A stretch of 41,069 nt of DNA from Candidatus Sulfopaludibacter sp. SbA3 (GTDB taxonomy: Bacteria > Acidobacteriota > Terriglobia > Bryobacterales > Bryobacteraceae), in assembly GCA_945893365.1 (NCBI GenBank), contig CAMDED010000061.1, forward strand, positions 1 to 41,069. The letters are read 5' to 3'. The notes under the pieces were generated by a model. That model was not told where the DNA came from and made no database searches. It saw only the letters and a program-made list of their open reading frames with translations. A program made the translations under genes and the position numbers. This document shows positions 24,345-32,674 of the stretch, piece by piece. Every line of letters begins with the position of its first letter. Position 1 is the stretch's first letter.

Positions 24345-24608
24345 TGGGCCTCCCGGCCTGTCAACGGCCTAGTCGGAGGCCAATCCGGCGGCGCCCATGA
24401 ATCCGGCAAAGGCTGGCCAGCGCCGCCGAGTCTGCCGTTGCACGTTCCTCCTCGCGGAGCCCTTTTCAACGGGCTCCAGTCTGCGAAGGAGGCACGGGAA
24501 ACCGGCGAAGGATCTGGCGTGAACTCCCTAGTCGAGCCGGCTCGATCCATGCGGAGTTGAGGGCGCGGCCCTCCCCTCTCCTGCGTGTGAGGGCCGTACG
24601 AAGCCCTC
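24343..24608. ncRNA. hairpin-rich intergenic element, possible structured RNA
   Basis: Five stem-loops lie in 266 bases without a gene. GGCCTCC (24350 area) pairs with GGAGGCC (24375 area). CCTCCTCGC-GGAGCCC pairs with GGGCTCC...GCGAAGGAGG (24447-24492). AACTCC/GGAGTT (24522-24558) encloses the palindrome TCGAGCCGGCTCGA (24532-24545). GAGGGC-GCG-GCCCTC is at 24559-24573, and GAGGGC/GCCCTC at 24589-24608. No known RNA family (RNase P, tmRNA, cobalamin or c-di-GMP riboswitch) fits by eye. It ends about 85 bases before the HDOD start, so it could be a leader of that gene, a free RNA, or a mobile-element remnant. Strand is not certain. Confidence 0.45.
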
Positions 24609-24693
24609 GCGGAGCCAGTCCACGAAAAGCCGAGGGTACCGAACAAAGTAAAGGTTTTCCGTGAGCCTGCCGATCAATTCCCTTGGAGACACC

Positions 24694-25545
24694 ATGGCTG
24701 CCACAACTATCCCGTCGCTCGGACGCGCCTACGCAATTAACACGCTACCCCCATTCCCAACCGTCGCCCAAAAGCTGATGGCAATCATGAGCCGGGAAGA
24801 TGCGCCCTTCGGAGAAATCGTAAAGGCCATTCGGACGGATGCCGCCTTCTCGGCTCAAGCGCTGCGCCTGGCGAACTCCGCCCTGGTCGGAAGCCGTTGC
24901 GAGGTCGGCAGCATCCTGCACGCGCTGGCCATCATGGGGACGGAGCGACTGAAAGTGCTGGTCATCACCGTCGCCGTGCGAACCTGCCTTGGCGCCAAGG
25001 CGAACGCGGCGGTCCTCGAAAAATGCTGGCGGCACAACCTTGCGACCGCGTTGTTCTCGGACGAAATGGCTCAAGCTTGCGGTATTGATCCCAACGATGC
25101 CTATACCGCCGGTCTGATGCACGATATCGGACGAATGGCTCTTCTCTCGTCGTATCCGCATGAGTACACCGCGTTGCTTGCGGAAGCGGATTCCCGAGGC
25201 CTTCGGGACATGCGCGCACTTGAGCGCGCGCGCTTCGATGTCGACCATTGCCAAGTGGGAACCTTCCTCGCGGCAAAATGGAACTTTCCCGGAAAAGTCC
25301 AGCACGTCATTTCCCACCACCACGATCCGCCGTCGGAGATCTTCGATCTCAGGTCGCTCGTCAAAGCCTCCTGCAAGAGCGCGCGCATGTTGGGCTTTCG
25401 CTCCCACGGGCCCGAGGAAGTCTGGGACACCAACTACCTGATGGGACTGCTCCCTCCGTCGGCACAGGACCGGCGGAGCTATTTCGACGCCCTTCCCGAG
25501 AAGATCGCGGAGCGGCTGAACGCCGCCGAATGCCTGTTTTGGTAA
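24694..25545 (+). CDS. HDOD-domain signalling protein
   Basis: 283 residues. The HDOD domain covers about residues 10-215: LPPFPTVAQKLMAIMSRED, then LANSALVGS, LHALAIMGTERLKVLV, AYTAGLMHDIGRMALL and CQVGTFLAAKWNFP, with an HHHD stretch. HDOD proteins are related to HD phosphohydrolases but usually act as non-catalytic modules in signalling; GLMHDIG retains an HD pair. No other domain is fused. Start ATG 24694 is preferred to GTG 24661 because GGAG (24685-24688) precedes it. Confidence 0.88.
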   Translation: MAATTIPSLGRAYAINTLPPFPTVAQKLMAIMSREDAPFGEIVKAIRTDAAFSAQALRLANSALVGSRCEVGSILHALAIMGTERLKVLVITVAVRTCLGAKANAAVLEKCWRHNLATALFSDEMAQACGIDPNDAYTAGLMHDIGRMALLSSYPHEYTALLAEADSRGLRDMRALERARFDVDHCQVGTFLAAKWNFPGKVQHVISHHHDPPSEIFDLRSLVKASCKSARMLGFRSHGPEEVWDTNYLMGLLPPSAQDRRSYFDALPEKIAERLNAAECLFW

Positions 25546-25551
25546 CCCGGC

Positions 25552-25842
25552 CTACTGCACCAGATTCCCGCCGGACTGCGGCTCGAGTTTGATATCGCCA
25601 AAGGCAGCCTCGTACTGCGTCACGTTCTGCTGCAGCACATTCAGTAGCGCCTTCGCCTGCTGGGGACTCAAATAGATTCCCTGGAAGTTCTGGATCGAAA
25701 CCTGATCCGGCGACGACTGGTTCACGAGTCCGAAAAGCAGGAAGAAATCCCAGAGGTTTACTCGTATCTGCACACTGTTGGCGTAGCCTTCGCGATAGTC
25801 GGCGTTCCGCTCGAGTTGAATCCTCGGTTGCTGCTGGTTCAT
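25552..25842 (-). CDS. DUF3467 family protein
   Basis: 96 residues from ATG 25842 (MNQQQPRIQLERNADYREGY then ANSVQIRVNLWDFFLLFGLV). The YANSVQIRVNLWDFFLLFG and GIYLSPQQAKALLNVLQQNV segments are those of the DUF3467 family, a widespread small protein of unknown function. Longer frames begin at 25851 and 25887, but a perfect TATAAT (25855-25850) sits 7 bases before ATG 25842, so translation from 25842 on a leaderless mRNA fits best. Convergent with the HDOD gene, 6 bases apart. Confidence 0.85.
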   Translation of the reverse strand: MNQQQPRIQLERNADYREGYANSVQIRVNLWDFFLLFGLVNQSSPDQVSIQNFQGIYLSPQQAKALLNVLQQNVTQYEAAFGDIKLEPQSGGNLVQ

Positions 25843-25849
25843 ATACTCC

Positions 25850-25855
25850 ATTATA
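25850..25855 (-). promoter_or_regulatory. consensus -10 box of the DUF3467 gene
   Basis: TATAAT on the minus strand, followed by GGAGTAT and the ATG at 25842. The upstream hexamer at 17 bp (GGTCTA) is not a good -35 box. Confidence 0.5.
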
Positions 25856-25946
25856 AGCGAGACTGTTGGGTCTAGACCGGGTTCCACTCACTTGCAGGCA
25901 GCCATATTGCCGGGTAACATCCGGCTCCGCCCTGCCATCTCTCTAG

Positions 25947-28900
25947 ATGTACATGAAAACTGGCGCGTTGCTCTTGCTGTGCGTGTCCGCGCCGGTTTTC
26001 GCGGAACACATCGGAGTCGTCGCCTCGGGCGGCCAGCCAATTCCCGGCGCCACGGTTACGGCGACCCTCGGCGACAAGAAGATCGGCGCGATAACGGACG
26101 AATCGGGCGGGTATACCCTCGGAGAATTGCCCGCGGGTGAGTGGAAACTCCGCGTCGAGATGTTCGGATTCCTTCCGGCTGAGAGAACGCTCAGCGTCAC
26201 CCGGGAATCGGCCGCGGTCAATCTGAGTCTGGACTGGGCACTGGAATTGCGTCCCCGTCAGGCTCGCCGCGGACCCGGTCCGGTGGCACGCCAGGGTTTT
26301 CAAAGTCTAATACCTGATTCGGAGACTGATAGCCAGCTACAGGCGGCGGTGGCGGCGGAACGACAACAGCAGCCGGATCCCGGAACGGCGGCGGATGCAG
26401 GTTCCACGGAATCGTTTTTGGTCAGCGGCAGTCTAAGCGCGGGTCTGCAAGCGACGCCAGCCGATGAGGGATTTGCCGGACCTGGCGGTCTTGGGGGCCC
26501 CGGCAGCCTTGGAGGGCCAGGTGGACCTGGAGGTCCCGGTGTTCCAGGCGGACCTGGAGGTCCCGGCGGGCCCGGCAGGGGACCGGCCGGGCCCGGTGGT
26601 GCACCTGGAGGCCCCGGCCGCGGTCCTGGCGGAGGACGCGGCGGCGGATTCGGGGCTGGAGGCGGATTAGGCGGAGGCTTCGGCGGAGGCGGTGGAAGAA
26701 GCGGCCCCGGCGGCTTCGGCGAACGAGGTCCGCGTCCCGATTTCCGCGGCGAGGCGGACGCCAGGTTCGGAAACCGAAGCCGGCGCGTTAACAGCCGGAT
26801 TCGGGGCACTGCATCGCTGAGTCTTCGTAACTCCGCGCTCGACGCCAGGCCCCTTTCGCTGACCGGACAATCGCTTGCGAAGCCGTCCTACGCTCAGAGC
26901 CGCTTCGGTTTCGCCGCGGGCGGGCCCCTTCAAATTCCAAAGCTCATGAAGCCGGGGAACACGATGTTCTTCGTCAACTATTCGGGGACCCGCAGCCGGA
27001 ACCCATTCGATTCCACGGCTACCCTGCCAAGCGCCGAAGAGCGATCGGGCCTGATCGCGGCGAGTACGATCTTCGACCCGTTGAGCCGCCTGCCCTTCGC
27101 GGAAAACCGCGTGCCCGTTTCCCGTATCAGCCGGGCCTCCGCGGGACTGCTCTCCTTTATCCCGCTTCCGAATTCGCCGGGCGCCGTCCAGAATTACCAA
27201 TTCGTCACCTCCGTCGCGCAGAATACCGACAATCTGGGTCTCCGCTTGAGCCGTAGCGCATCCAAAAAGGACCGGCTCACTTTCAATGTCGGGCTGCAGA
27301 GGCGCGACGGGAATGCGGCCCAGCTTTACGGCTTTCGAGACGAGACCTCCGGTTTCGGATACAACTCGGACATCGGATGGAGTCATACTTTCGGCCCAAG
27401 GAAGATCAACAACCTGCGCTGGAATTTCAGCCGGAACCGCAGCGAGACCGTACCGTTCTTTGCCTATAAGACTAACGTCGCGGCGGAGCTCGGCATATCC
27501 GGAACCGCGCACGATCCCATCAACTACGGACCCCCCAACCTCTCGTTCACCAATTTCGGCGGCCTCACGGACGCGAGTCCGTCGCTTCGCCGCGATCAAA
27601 CCTCCGGGCTCTCCGACAGCATGCTCTTCGTTCACGGGACGCACAGCCTGAGCGTCGGTGGCGAGTACCGCCGCATGCAGCTCAACAACCGCACCGAGCA
27701 GAATGCGCGTGGGACCTTCTCGTTCAGCGGCGTTGCCACCAGCGGACTCGACGAGCGCGGCCTGCCGGTCGCCGGAACCGGCTACGATTTCGCCGACTTC
27801 CTGCTCGGCTTGCCCCAATCGAGTTCGGTCCGATTCGGCAGCGCCAATACCTACTTTCGCGGAAGCGCGCACAGCCTGTTCGCGCAGGACGATTGGAAAG
27901 TTAAGTCGAATCTATCGTTTAACCTCGGTATTCGCTACGAATACTTCACGCCTTTCCGGGAGAAGTTCGGAAGAATCGCAAACCTGGACATCGCCCCTGG
28001 TCTCACAGGTGTCGCCGTGGTGACTCCGGGCGCTTCCGGCCCCTACAGCGGCCCGTTTCCGGACGGGTTAGTCGACCCGGACAAGAACAACGTCTCTCCG
28101 CGAGCCGCTCTCGCCTGGCGGCCGGGAATTCTCACCAAGCGGCGCCTTCAGGTCAGGGCCGGATACGGGATGTTTTTCAACGGCTCGGTTTATAACCAGA
28201 TTCCGAACCGCCTCGCGTCACAGCCGCCGTTCGCCAGCACCTCTTCACTCATCACGAGCAGCGCGCGCGTGCTCACCATCGAAGACGGATTCGCCGGCGC
28301 CCCTTCGGCGACGATCACCAACTCCTACGCTGTCGATCGCCACTACCGTTTGCCCTACGCCCAGACGTGGAATCTGGCGGTGCAGGGCGAGCTTCGGCCG
28401 TCCCTCGTGATGGAACTGGGCTACCTGGGAACGAAAGGGACAAGACTCGATATCCAACGCCTGCCGAACCGCGCGGCGCCAGGTTCGCCCCTCTCCGCCG
28501 AACAGCGCAGACGGATCGGAAACGCCCAGGGATTCACTTACGATACCTCGGAAGGAAACTCGATTTACCACGCGGCTCAAGTTCGCGTGACGCGGCGCTT
28601 CAGGAGTGGGTTCTCGGCGAATGCGCTCTACACCTGGTCGAAATCGATCGATAACGCATCCACTTTCGGCGCCGGTGGCGGCGTGGTCGCCCAAGACGAT
28701 ACCAACCTTCGTGCGGAGCGGGGCCTTTCGAGTTTCAATCAGCCTCACCGGTTGACGCTCTTCTACGTCATCTCGTCCCCTTGGGGATCGCGCGCGTCGC
28801 GGTTGAGCGCCGAAGGCTTTCCAGGCCGGATACTTGCCGATTGGAGCCTGAGTGGCGGCCTGACGGCGGGAGCGGGACGTCCGTTCACCGCGCGCGTTCT

Positions 28901-29276
28901 GGGAAACCGGTCGGACTCGGGCGGAAGCGGCTCCGTAGGCAGCGGGCGCGCGGACGCGACGGGTTTGCCCGTGGAATCGGGCGCCGACGGGTTCTTTAAT
29001 CTAGCCGCCTTCGGCATCCCCCCGGCCGGGCGATTCGGGAACGCCGGGCGCAACACGATTCCGGGCCCGGGTGCGCTTTCGGCGAATCTCTCGGTGTCAC
29101 GGTCGTTCCGGCTGACGGACCGGCATCGCGTGGAGTTTCGCATCGATGGCGCGAATTTCACGAATCACGTGGCCTACACGGGTCTGGCTACGGTCGTAAA
29201 TGCAACAAACTATGGATTGCCGACGGCGGCGCAGTCCATGCGGTCGATCCAGTCGTCTTTGAGGCTTCGGTTCTAG
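25947..29276 (+). CDS. Oar-like TonB-dependent outer-membrane receptor with Gly/Pro-rich segment
   Basis: 1109 residues. Signal peptide (MKTGALLLLCVSAPVFA), carboxypeptidase-regulatory-like domain (about 20-95: GQPIPGATVTATLGD...GYTLGELPAGEWKLRVEMFG), then a low-complexity stretch (about residues 174-265) rich in GGPGGPGG and GGGFGGGG units, then a beta-barrel of some 800 residues ending in LRLRF with the terminal Phe used for outer-membrane insertion. Barrel hallmarks include QDDWKVKSNLSFNLGIRYEY and LPYAQTWNLAVQGELRPSLV. The overall plan matches the large family of acidobacterial receptors that import oligosaccharides or peptides; the ligand is unknown. ATG 25947 or 25953 may be the start. 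No Shine-Dalgarno sequence is evident. Confidence 0.88.
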   Translation: MYMKTGALLLLCVSAPVFAEHIGVVASGGQPIPGATVTATLGDKKIGAITDESGGYTLGELPAGEWKLRVEMFGFLPAERTLSVTRESAAVNLSLDWALELRPRQARRGPGPVARQGFQSLIPDSETDSQLQAAVAAERQQQPDPGTAADAGSTESFLVSGSLSAGLQATPADEGFAGPGGLGGPGSLGGPGGPGGPGVPGGPGGPGGPGRGPAGPGGAPGGPGRGPGGGRGGGFGAGGGLGGGFGGGGGRSGPGGFGERGPRPDFRGEADARFGNRSRRVNSRIRGTASLSLRNSALDARPLSLTGQSLAKPSYAQSRFGFAAGGPLQIPKLMKPGNTMFFVNYSGTRSRNPFDSTATLPSAEERSGLIAASTIFDPLSRLPFAENRVPVSRISRASAGLLSFIPLPNSPGAVQNYQFVTSVAQNTDNLGLRLSRSASKKDRLTFNVGLQRRDGNAAQLYGFRDETSGFGYNSDIGWSHTFGPRKINNLRWNFSRNRSETVPFFAYKTNVAAELGISGTAHDPINYGPPNLSFTNFGGLTDASPSLRRDQTSGLSDSMLFVHGTHSLSVGGEYRRMQLNNRTEQNARGTFSFSGVATSGLDERGLPVAGTGYDFADFLLGLPQSSSVRFGSANTYFRGSAHSLFAQDDWKVKSNLSFNLGIRYEYFTPFREKFGRIANLDIAPGLTGVAVVTPGASGPYSGPFPDGLVDPDKNNVSPRAALAWRPGILTKRRLQVRAGYGMFFNGSVYNQIPNRLASQPPFASTSSLITSSARVLTIEDGFAGAPSATITNSYAVDRHYRLPYAQTWNLAVQGELRPSLVMELGYLGTKGTRLDIQRLPNRAAPGSPLSAEQRRRIGNAQGFTYDTSEGNSIYHAAQVRVTRRFRSGFSANALYTWSKSIDNASTFGAGGGVVAQDDTNLRAERGLSSFNQPHRLTLFYVISSPWGSRASRLSAEGFPGRILADWSLSGGLTAGAGRPFTARVLGNRSDSGGSGSVGSGRADATGLPVESGADGFFNLAAFGIPPAGRFGNAGRNTIPGPGALSANLSVSRSFRLTDRHRVEFRIDGANFTNHVAYTGLATVVNATNYGLPTAAQSMRSIQSSLRLRF

Positions 29277-29472
29277 TCCTTCGTCGACCACGCAGTCCCG
29301 GCCGGGCCCATCCTCCGTTGTGCCGGCGCGGACAGCGGAAGGCCCCAGTCGTTGAAGGCTTCGTGACCCCAAAGCGCTGAAGGGCTGCGATTTTCAACTA
29401 CGCCGCAGATCATCACTGTGGCGACTGCCGCCGCCGATGCAACTGCTTGCGGACGCGCGGCTCCGATCGGGC

Positions 29473-29491
29473 AGCAGCCTTCGGAGCTGCT
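29473..29491. terminator. hairpin between convergent receptor and transglycosylase genes
   Basis: AGCAGC-CTTCGGA-GCTGCT, 6-bp stem, followed by TATT on the plus strand. It probably ends transcription from the receptor gene. Confidence 0.5.
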
Positions 29492-29528
29492 TATTCCGGG
29501 ATCCAGCCGGCTCCGCCGGAACGGGCGC

Positions 29529-31067
29529 TCAGGACCGGGGACTGGTTTTCCGCGCCGCCGCTACGCTGGTCGGCTTCTTCGCGGACTTCTTTGCAGCCGC
29601 AGTCCTTACCGATGAACTCCGGGCCGGAGAGGCTTTCACGGAAGCCGCCGGTCCACTCTTCGAAGCGGCGCCGACTCTCCTCGAAGCTACCGTACTTGGC
29701 CGCCGAGCCGCGGGCTTCGGGGCCGCCGGAATCATTAGCAAGTCTCCCGGCACAGGCGTGGCGCTCTCCATCCGGTTGACCTGCGCAATCGTGGCGGCGG
29801 ACGCGCCAAACCGCATCCCGATCGCGGACAGCGTTTCATCTTCGCCCACGCGGTGCATCCGCCACGAAAGCCGCTGAGCTTCAGGCACGGACTGGAGCGC
29901 CGCGAGCAGCGACGTTCCGGTTCCTTTTGGAACGTGCAGGGAATATCCCTCCGGCGCGATGTTCTTCAGCAGCGCCGGATTCAACGATTGCAGCTCATAC
30001 ACCGGACTTTCGGTCAAATCCGAAATCAACGCCAGATGGGTGGGCGCGGCGATCTCTACCGTGTCGTATTCGAGAGGAGGGTCCGGGTCGATGTTCGTCA
30101 ATCCATACTCGCCGGCGTTTTTAACCATGATCGTCATCGCCACGATGATCGGCACGTAGTTAGTGGTCTCCGCCGGCAGGACGCGCCGGTTGCGCAGCTC
30201 CCAGAAATTCGCGTAACCGGTGCGCTCGACTGCCCTCGAAACGTTGCCCGGCCCGCAATTGTAGGCCGCAATCGCCAGGTACCAGTCGCCGAACTTGGCG
30301 TAGAGATCGCGCAAATGCCGGGCGGCCGCCCGTGTCGCCTTCTCCGGATCGAGCCTGTCGTCGTGGTACGGGCTTTGCATCAAACCGTACTCCCGCCCCC
30401 GCCACGACAGGAACTGCCACATGCCGGTCGCGGCCTTTCTCGACACCGCCCTCGGGATGAAGCCCGATTCCGCCTGCGCCAGATGCAGAATCTCCGGCGG
30501 CACTCCCTCCTCGTCGAGGATTCGCCGGATCATGGGCTGGTAGCGCCCCGCACGGCGCAGTCCCGCGATCATCGTCTTGCGGCCCCTGTTCGCGAAATAG
30601 TTGATGTAGCTTAGCACCGCGTCCGTGATCTCAAGCGGAAGCTGCGACGCCGTGGCTTGCAACTCCTCGTGAACCTTATTCCTGAGCTTCGGGTCGATCG
30701 GGAACGTCACGTCCAGAATATCTTCGAGAGGAGATTTTTCGAATTTCGGCTCTTCAAGATCCGCCGGACCGAGTCCGGCGAGATCCAGCCGATGAATGAT
30801 CTCGACCATCCGGTCCAGCTTGCGTTCGAAGGTCTCGCGGTTTTCAGCCGTTTCCGAAGCGTCCAGCATCAGGTCGATTGCGGCGTCGAAGTGGGCGCGC
30901 GCGGCGTCCTTGTCGCCCTGCTGGAGAGCGGCGCGGCCCTGTTGCAGCCGTTGATCCGCCCGTGCGGCCATCTGATTCGTCCGCTCCGAGAGGGTCGGCG
31001 CGCCGAATGCGGTGAACGCCGTCAGCGTCCAGAGAAGCACGGAAACGGTCCGTAACATTCCGTTCAT
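29529..31067 (-). CDS. membrane-bound lytic transglycosylase (MltD-like) with SLT and LysM domains
   Basis: 512 residues. Signal segment (MLRTVSVLLWTLTAFTAFGA), a helical N-terminal region of about 150 residues, the SLT domain with catalytic Glu in AQAESGF and the ATGMWQF and AIAAYNCGPGNV motifs, then one LysM (HRVGEDETLSAIGMRFGASA and TIAQVN). A basic Ala/Lys/Ser/Pro-rich tail of about 65 residues ends the protein. It cleaves peptidoglycan glycan strands in the periplasm. ATG 31067 overlaps the stop of the serine hydrolase by ATGA, so the two are translationally coupled. Confidence 0.93.
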   Translation of the reverse strand: MNGMLRTVSVLLWTLTAFTAFGAPTLSERTNQMAARADQRLQQGRAALQQGDKDAARAHFDAAIDLMLDASETAENRETFERKLDRMVEIIHRLDLAGLGPADLEEPKFEKSPLEDILDVTFPIDPKLRNKVHEELQATASQLPLEITDAVLSYINYFANRGRKTMIAGLRRAGRYQPMIRRILDEEGVPPEILHLAQAESGFIPRAVSRKAATGMWQFLSWRGREYGLMQSPYHDDRLDPEKATRAAARHLRDLYAKFGDWYLAIAAYNCGPGNVSRAVERTGYANFWELRNRRVLPAETTNYVPIIVAMTIMVKNAGEYGLTNIDPDPPLEYDTVEIAAPTHLALISDLTESPVYELQSLNPALLKNIAPEGYSLHVPKGTGTSLLAALQSVPEAQRLSWRMHRVGEDETLSAIGMRFGASAATIAQVNRMESATPVPGDLLMIPAAPKPAARRPSTVASRRVGAASKSGPAASVKASPARSSSVRTAAAKKSAKKPTSVAAARKTSPRS

Positions 31068-32674
31068 TCTACTCTTTTCCCCGGCAGGTCGCGGCCGCCC
31101 TGATGCAGCACGAGCTTGTCTTTCGAAAACGTAATACTTGCATCGACCACCTTATAGAAGAACTCCGTCTCCGATTCGGGGAAAATCTCGAAGGCGGACT
31201 GTCCGGTCGCCTGCGCCATCAGCTTGCCGCCTTCAAGCTTCACGGTAATGCTGAAACCCGGCATCAGCTCGTACACTCCCGCATAAGCGGCGAGAACCTT
31301 CGGGTCGGCGGCTATAGCCACGCGCTCCCGCAGTGGCTCGAAAATGCCCGGTTCAAGGCTAACGCGCGGAGCCGGCATGTCCCGGCCGTTCTGGTGCAGG
31401 GTAAGCTTGTCTTTCTCGAATGTGATCTGCGCATCGGTAACTTTGTAAAAGAACTTCGTTTCAGATTCGGCGAAGAGCTGCGCCTTGCCTTGGCCCGTGG
31501 CCTGCGCCATTAGCTTCGCGTCGCCGGGACTACCCTCGCGAGTAATCGAAATGCGAAACCCGGGTGCGAGCTGATACTGGCCTGCATAACTATCATACAG
31601 CTTCGGGTCTATCTTTGTCTCCGTGCGCTCTTTCGGGCCCGGCTTCCCGCCGAAAGCGATTGCGGCAAGATCGCTGCCGATCCGCGCCATATGCGGGGTA
31701 CCCAGGTTACTCAAGGCCACGACCAGTGTCTTCTCCGCCGGAAAGCGCACGATGGTCGAATTGAATCCGTTGATGCCGCCCTGATGATAGATCGACCTAC
31801 GCCCGTCCTTCGGTTCGACAAACCACCCATAGCCGCACTTATTCAAGACCGGCGTGTACATCTTTTCAAGCGCCGCCCGCGGAAGCAGTTTGTCCGTTGC
31901 CAGCGCCTCGTCCCAAAGCCGCAAATCGTCCACGGTCGAATAGAGCGCGCCGGCGGAAAAGGGTAGCGACATCGACATGTAGGGCGCGTGCTTCAACGTG
32001 CCTCCCTCTCGGACATATCCCGAGGCGCGATTCGGAATCACGTTCTCGAAACGGTCATACCCGGTATTCTTCATGCCGGCCGGCTCGAAGATATTTAGAC
32101 GCAGGTATTCCTCATAGGATAGGCCGGAGACTTTCTCGATAGTTGCGCCGAGCAAAGCGTATCCCGAGTTGTTATAGACGAACTTCGAGCCCGGCTCGAA
32201 TTCGAGGGCTTTGTCGCGGAAGGTGGCGATCAGGCCGTCGAGGGGCAGGTTGAGCGCCATTTTCTTCATCAGCTCCGCGTCGGATGTGTAGCTCGGGATG
32301 CCGGAGGTGTGCGTGAGCAGGTGATGGACCGAAACCTTCTTCCACGGTTCCGGGCATGGCGTGAAGTACTTGTCGAGCGTGTCTTCGAGCTTCAACTTAC
32401 CGCGCTCCCGAAGCTGCATGATCGCGGTGGCGGTGAACTGCTTTGTGATCGAGCCGATGCGGAATCTGGTCTCGGGCGTGTTGGCTATGTTGTGCTCGGC
32501 GTTGGCCGGACCGTAGGCGGCGCGCAGGATCACTTTGCCTTCCCGCACCACGAGCGCCGATCCGCTAAAGTGGTTCGCCTTGAATTCGGTCTCGAGGTAC
32601 GCCTTGGCCGCGGCGGCAGGGTCTTGCGCGAACGCTGCCGCCGCCGAAAAAAAGAGGAGGCAGGCGGACTTCAT
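31064..32674 (-). CDS. serine hydrolase of the penicillin-binding/class C beta-lactamase family with two C-terminal repeats
   Basis: 536 residues with signal peptide (MKSACLLFFSAAAAFA). The catalytic set is Ser75-x-x-Lys78 (SITK), Tyr167-x-Asn169 (YNN) and HQG at 297-299, as in esterases, D-aminopeptidases and D,D-peptidases of the AmpC/DUF3471 group. After about residue 350 two related units of 80 residues or so follow; each has a Y-G-Y or Y-V-Y core, LMAQATGQ, SET-FFYKV and F-KDKL-LHQ-GRD, so the region is a tandem duplication of a DUF3471-like barrel domain. It lies between an amino-acid permease and a lytic transglycosylase, overlapping both by 4 bases, which suggests a role in cell-wall peptide turnover. 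Confidence 0.92.
   Translation of the reverse strand: MKSACLLFFSAAAAFAQDPAAAAKAYLETEFKANHFSGSALVVREGKVILRAAYGPANAEHNIANTPETRFRIGSITKQFTATAIMQLRERGKLKLEDTLDKYFTPCPEPWKKVSVHHLLTHTSGIPSYTSDAELMKKMALNLPLDGLIATFRDKALEFEPGSKFVYNNSGYALLGATIEKVSGLSYEEYLRLNIFEPAGMKNTGYDRFENVIPNRASGYVREGGTLKHAPYMSMSLPFSAGALYSTVDDLRLWDEALATDKLLPRAALEKMYTPVLNKCGYGWFVEPKDGRRSIYHQGGINGFNSTIVRFPAEKTLVVALSNLGTPHMARIGSDLAAIAFGGKPGPKERTETKIDPKLYDSYAGQYQLAPGFRISITREGSPGDAKLMAQATGQGKAQLFAESETKFFYKVTDAQITFEKDKLTLHQNGRDMPAPRVSLEPGIFEPLRERVAIAADPKVLAAYAGVYELMPGFSITVKLEGGKLMAQATGQSAFEIFPESETEFFYKVVDASITFSKDKLVLHQGGRDLPGKRVE

Noticed and set aside
24600-24660. c-di-GMP or cobalamin riboswitch before the HDOD gene
   Set aside because: Short words resemble parts of these classes, but the conserved cores (GCAAA-type tetraloop receptor context, B12 box) are not present.
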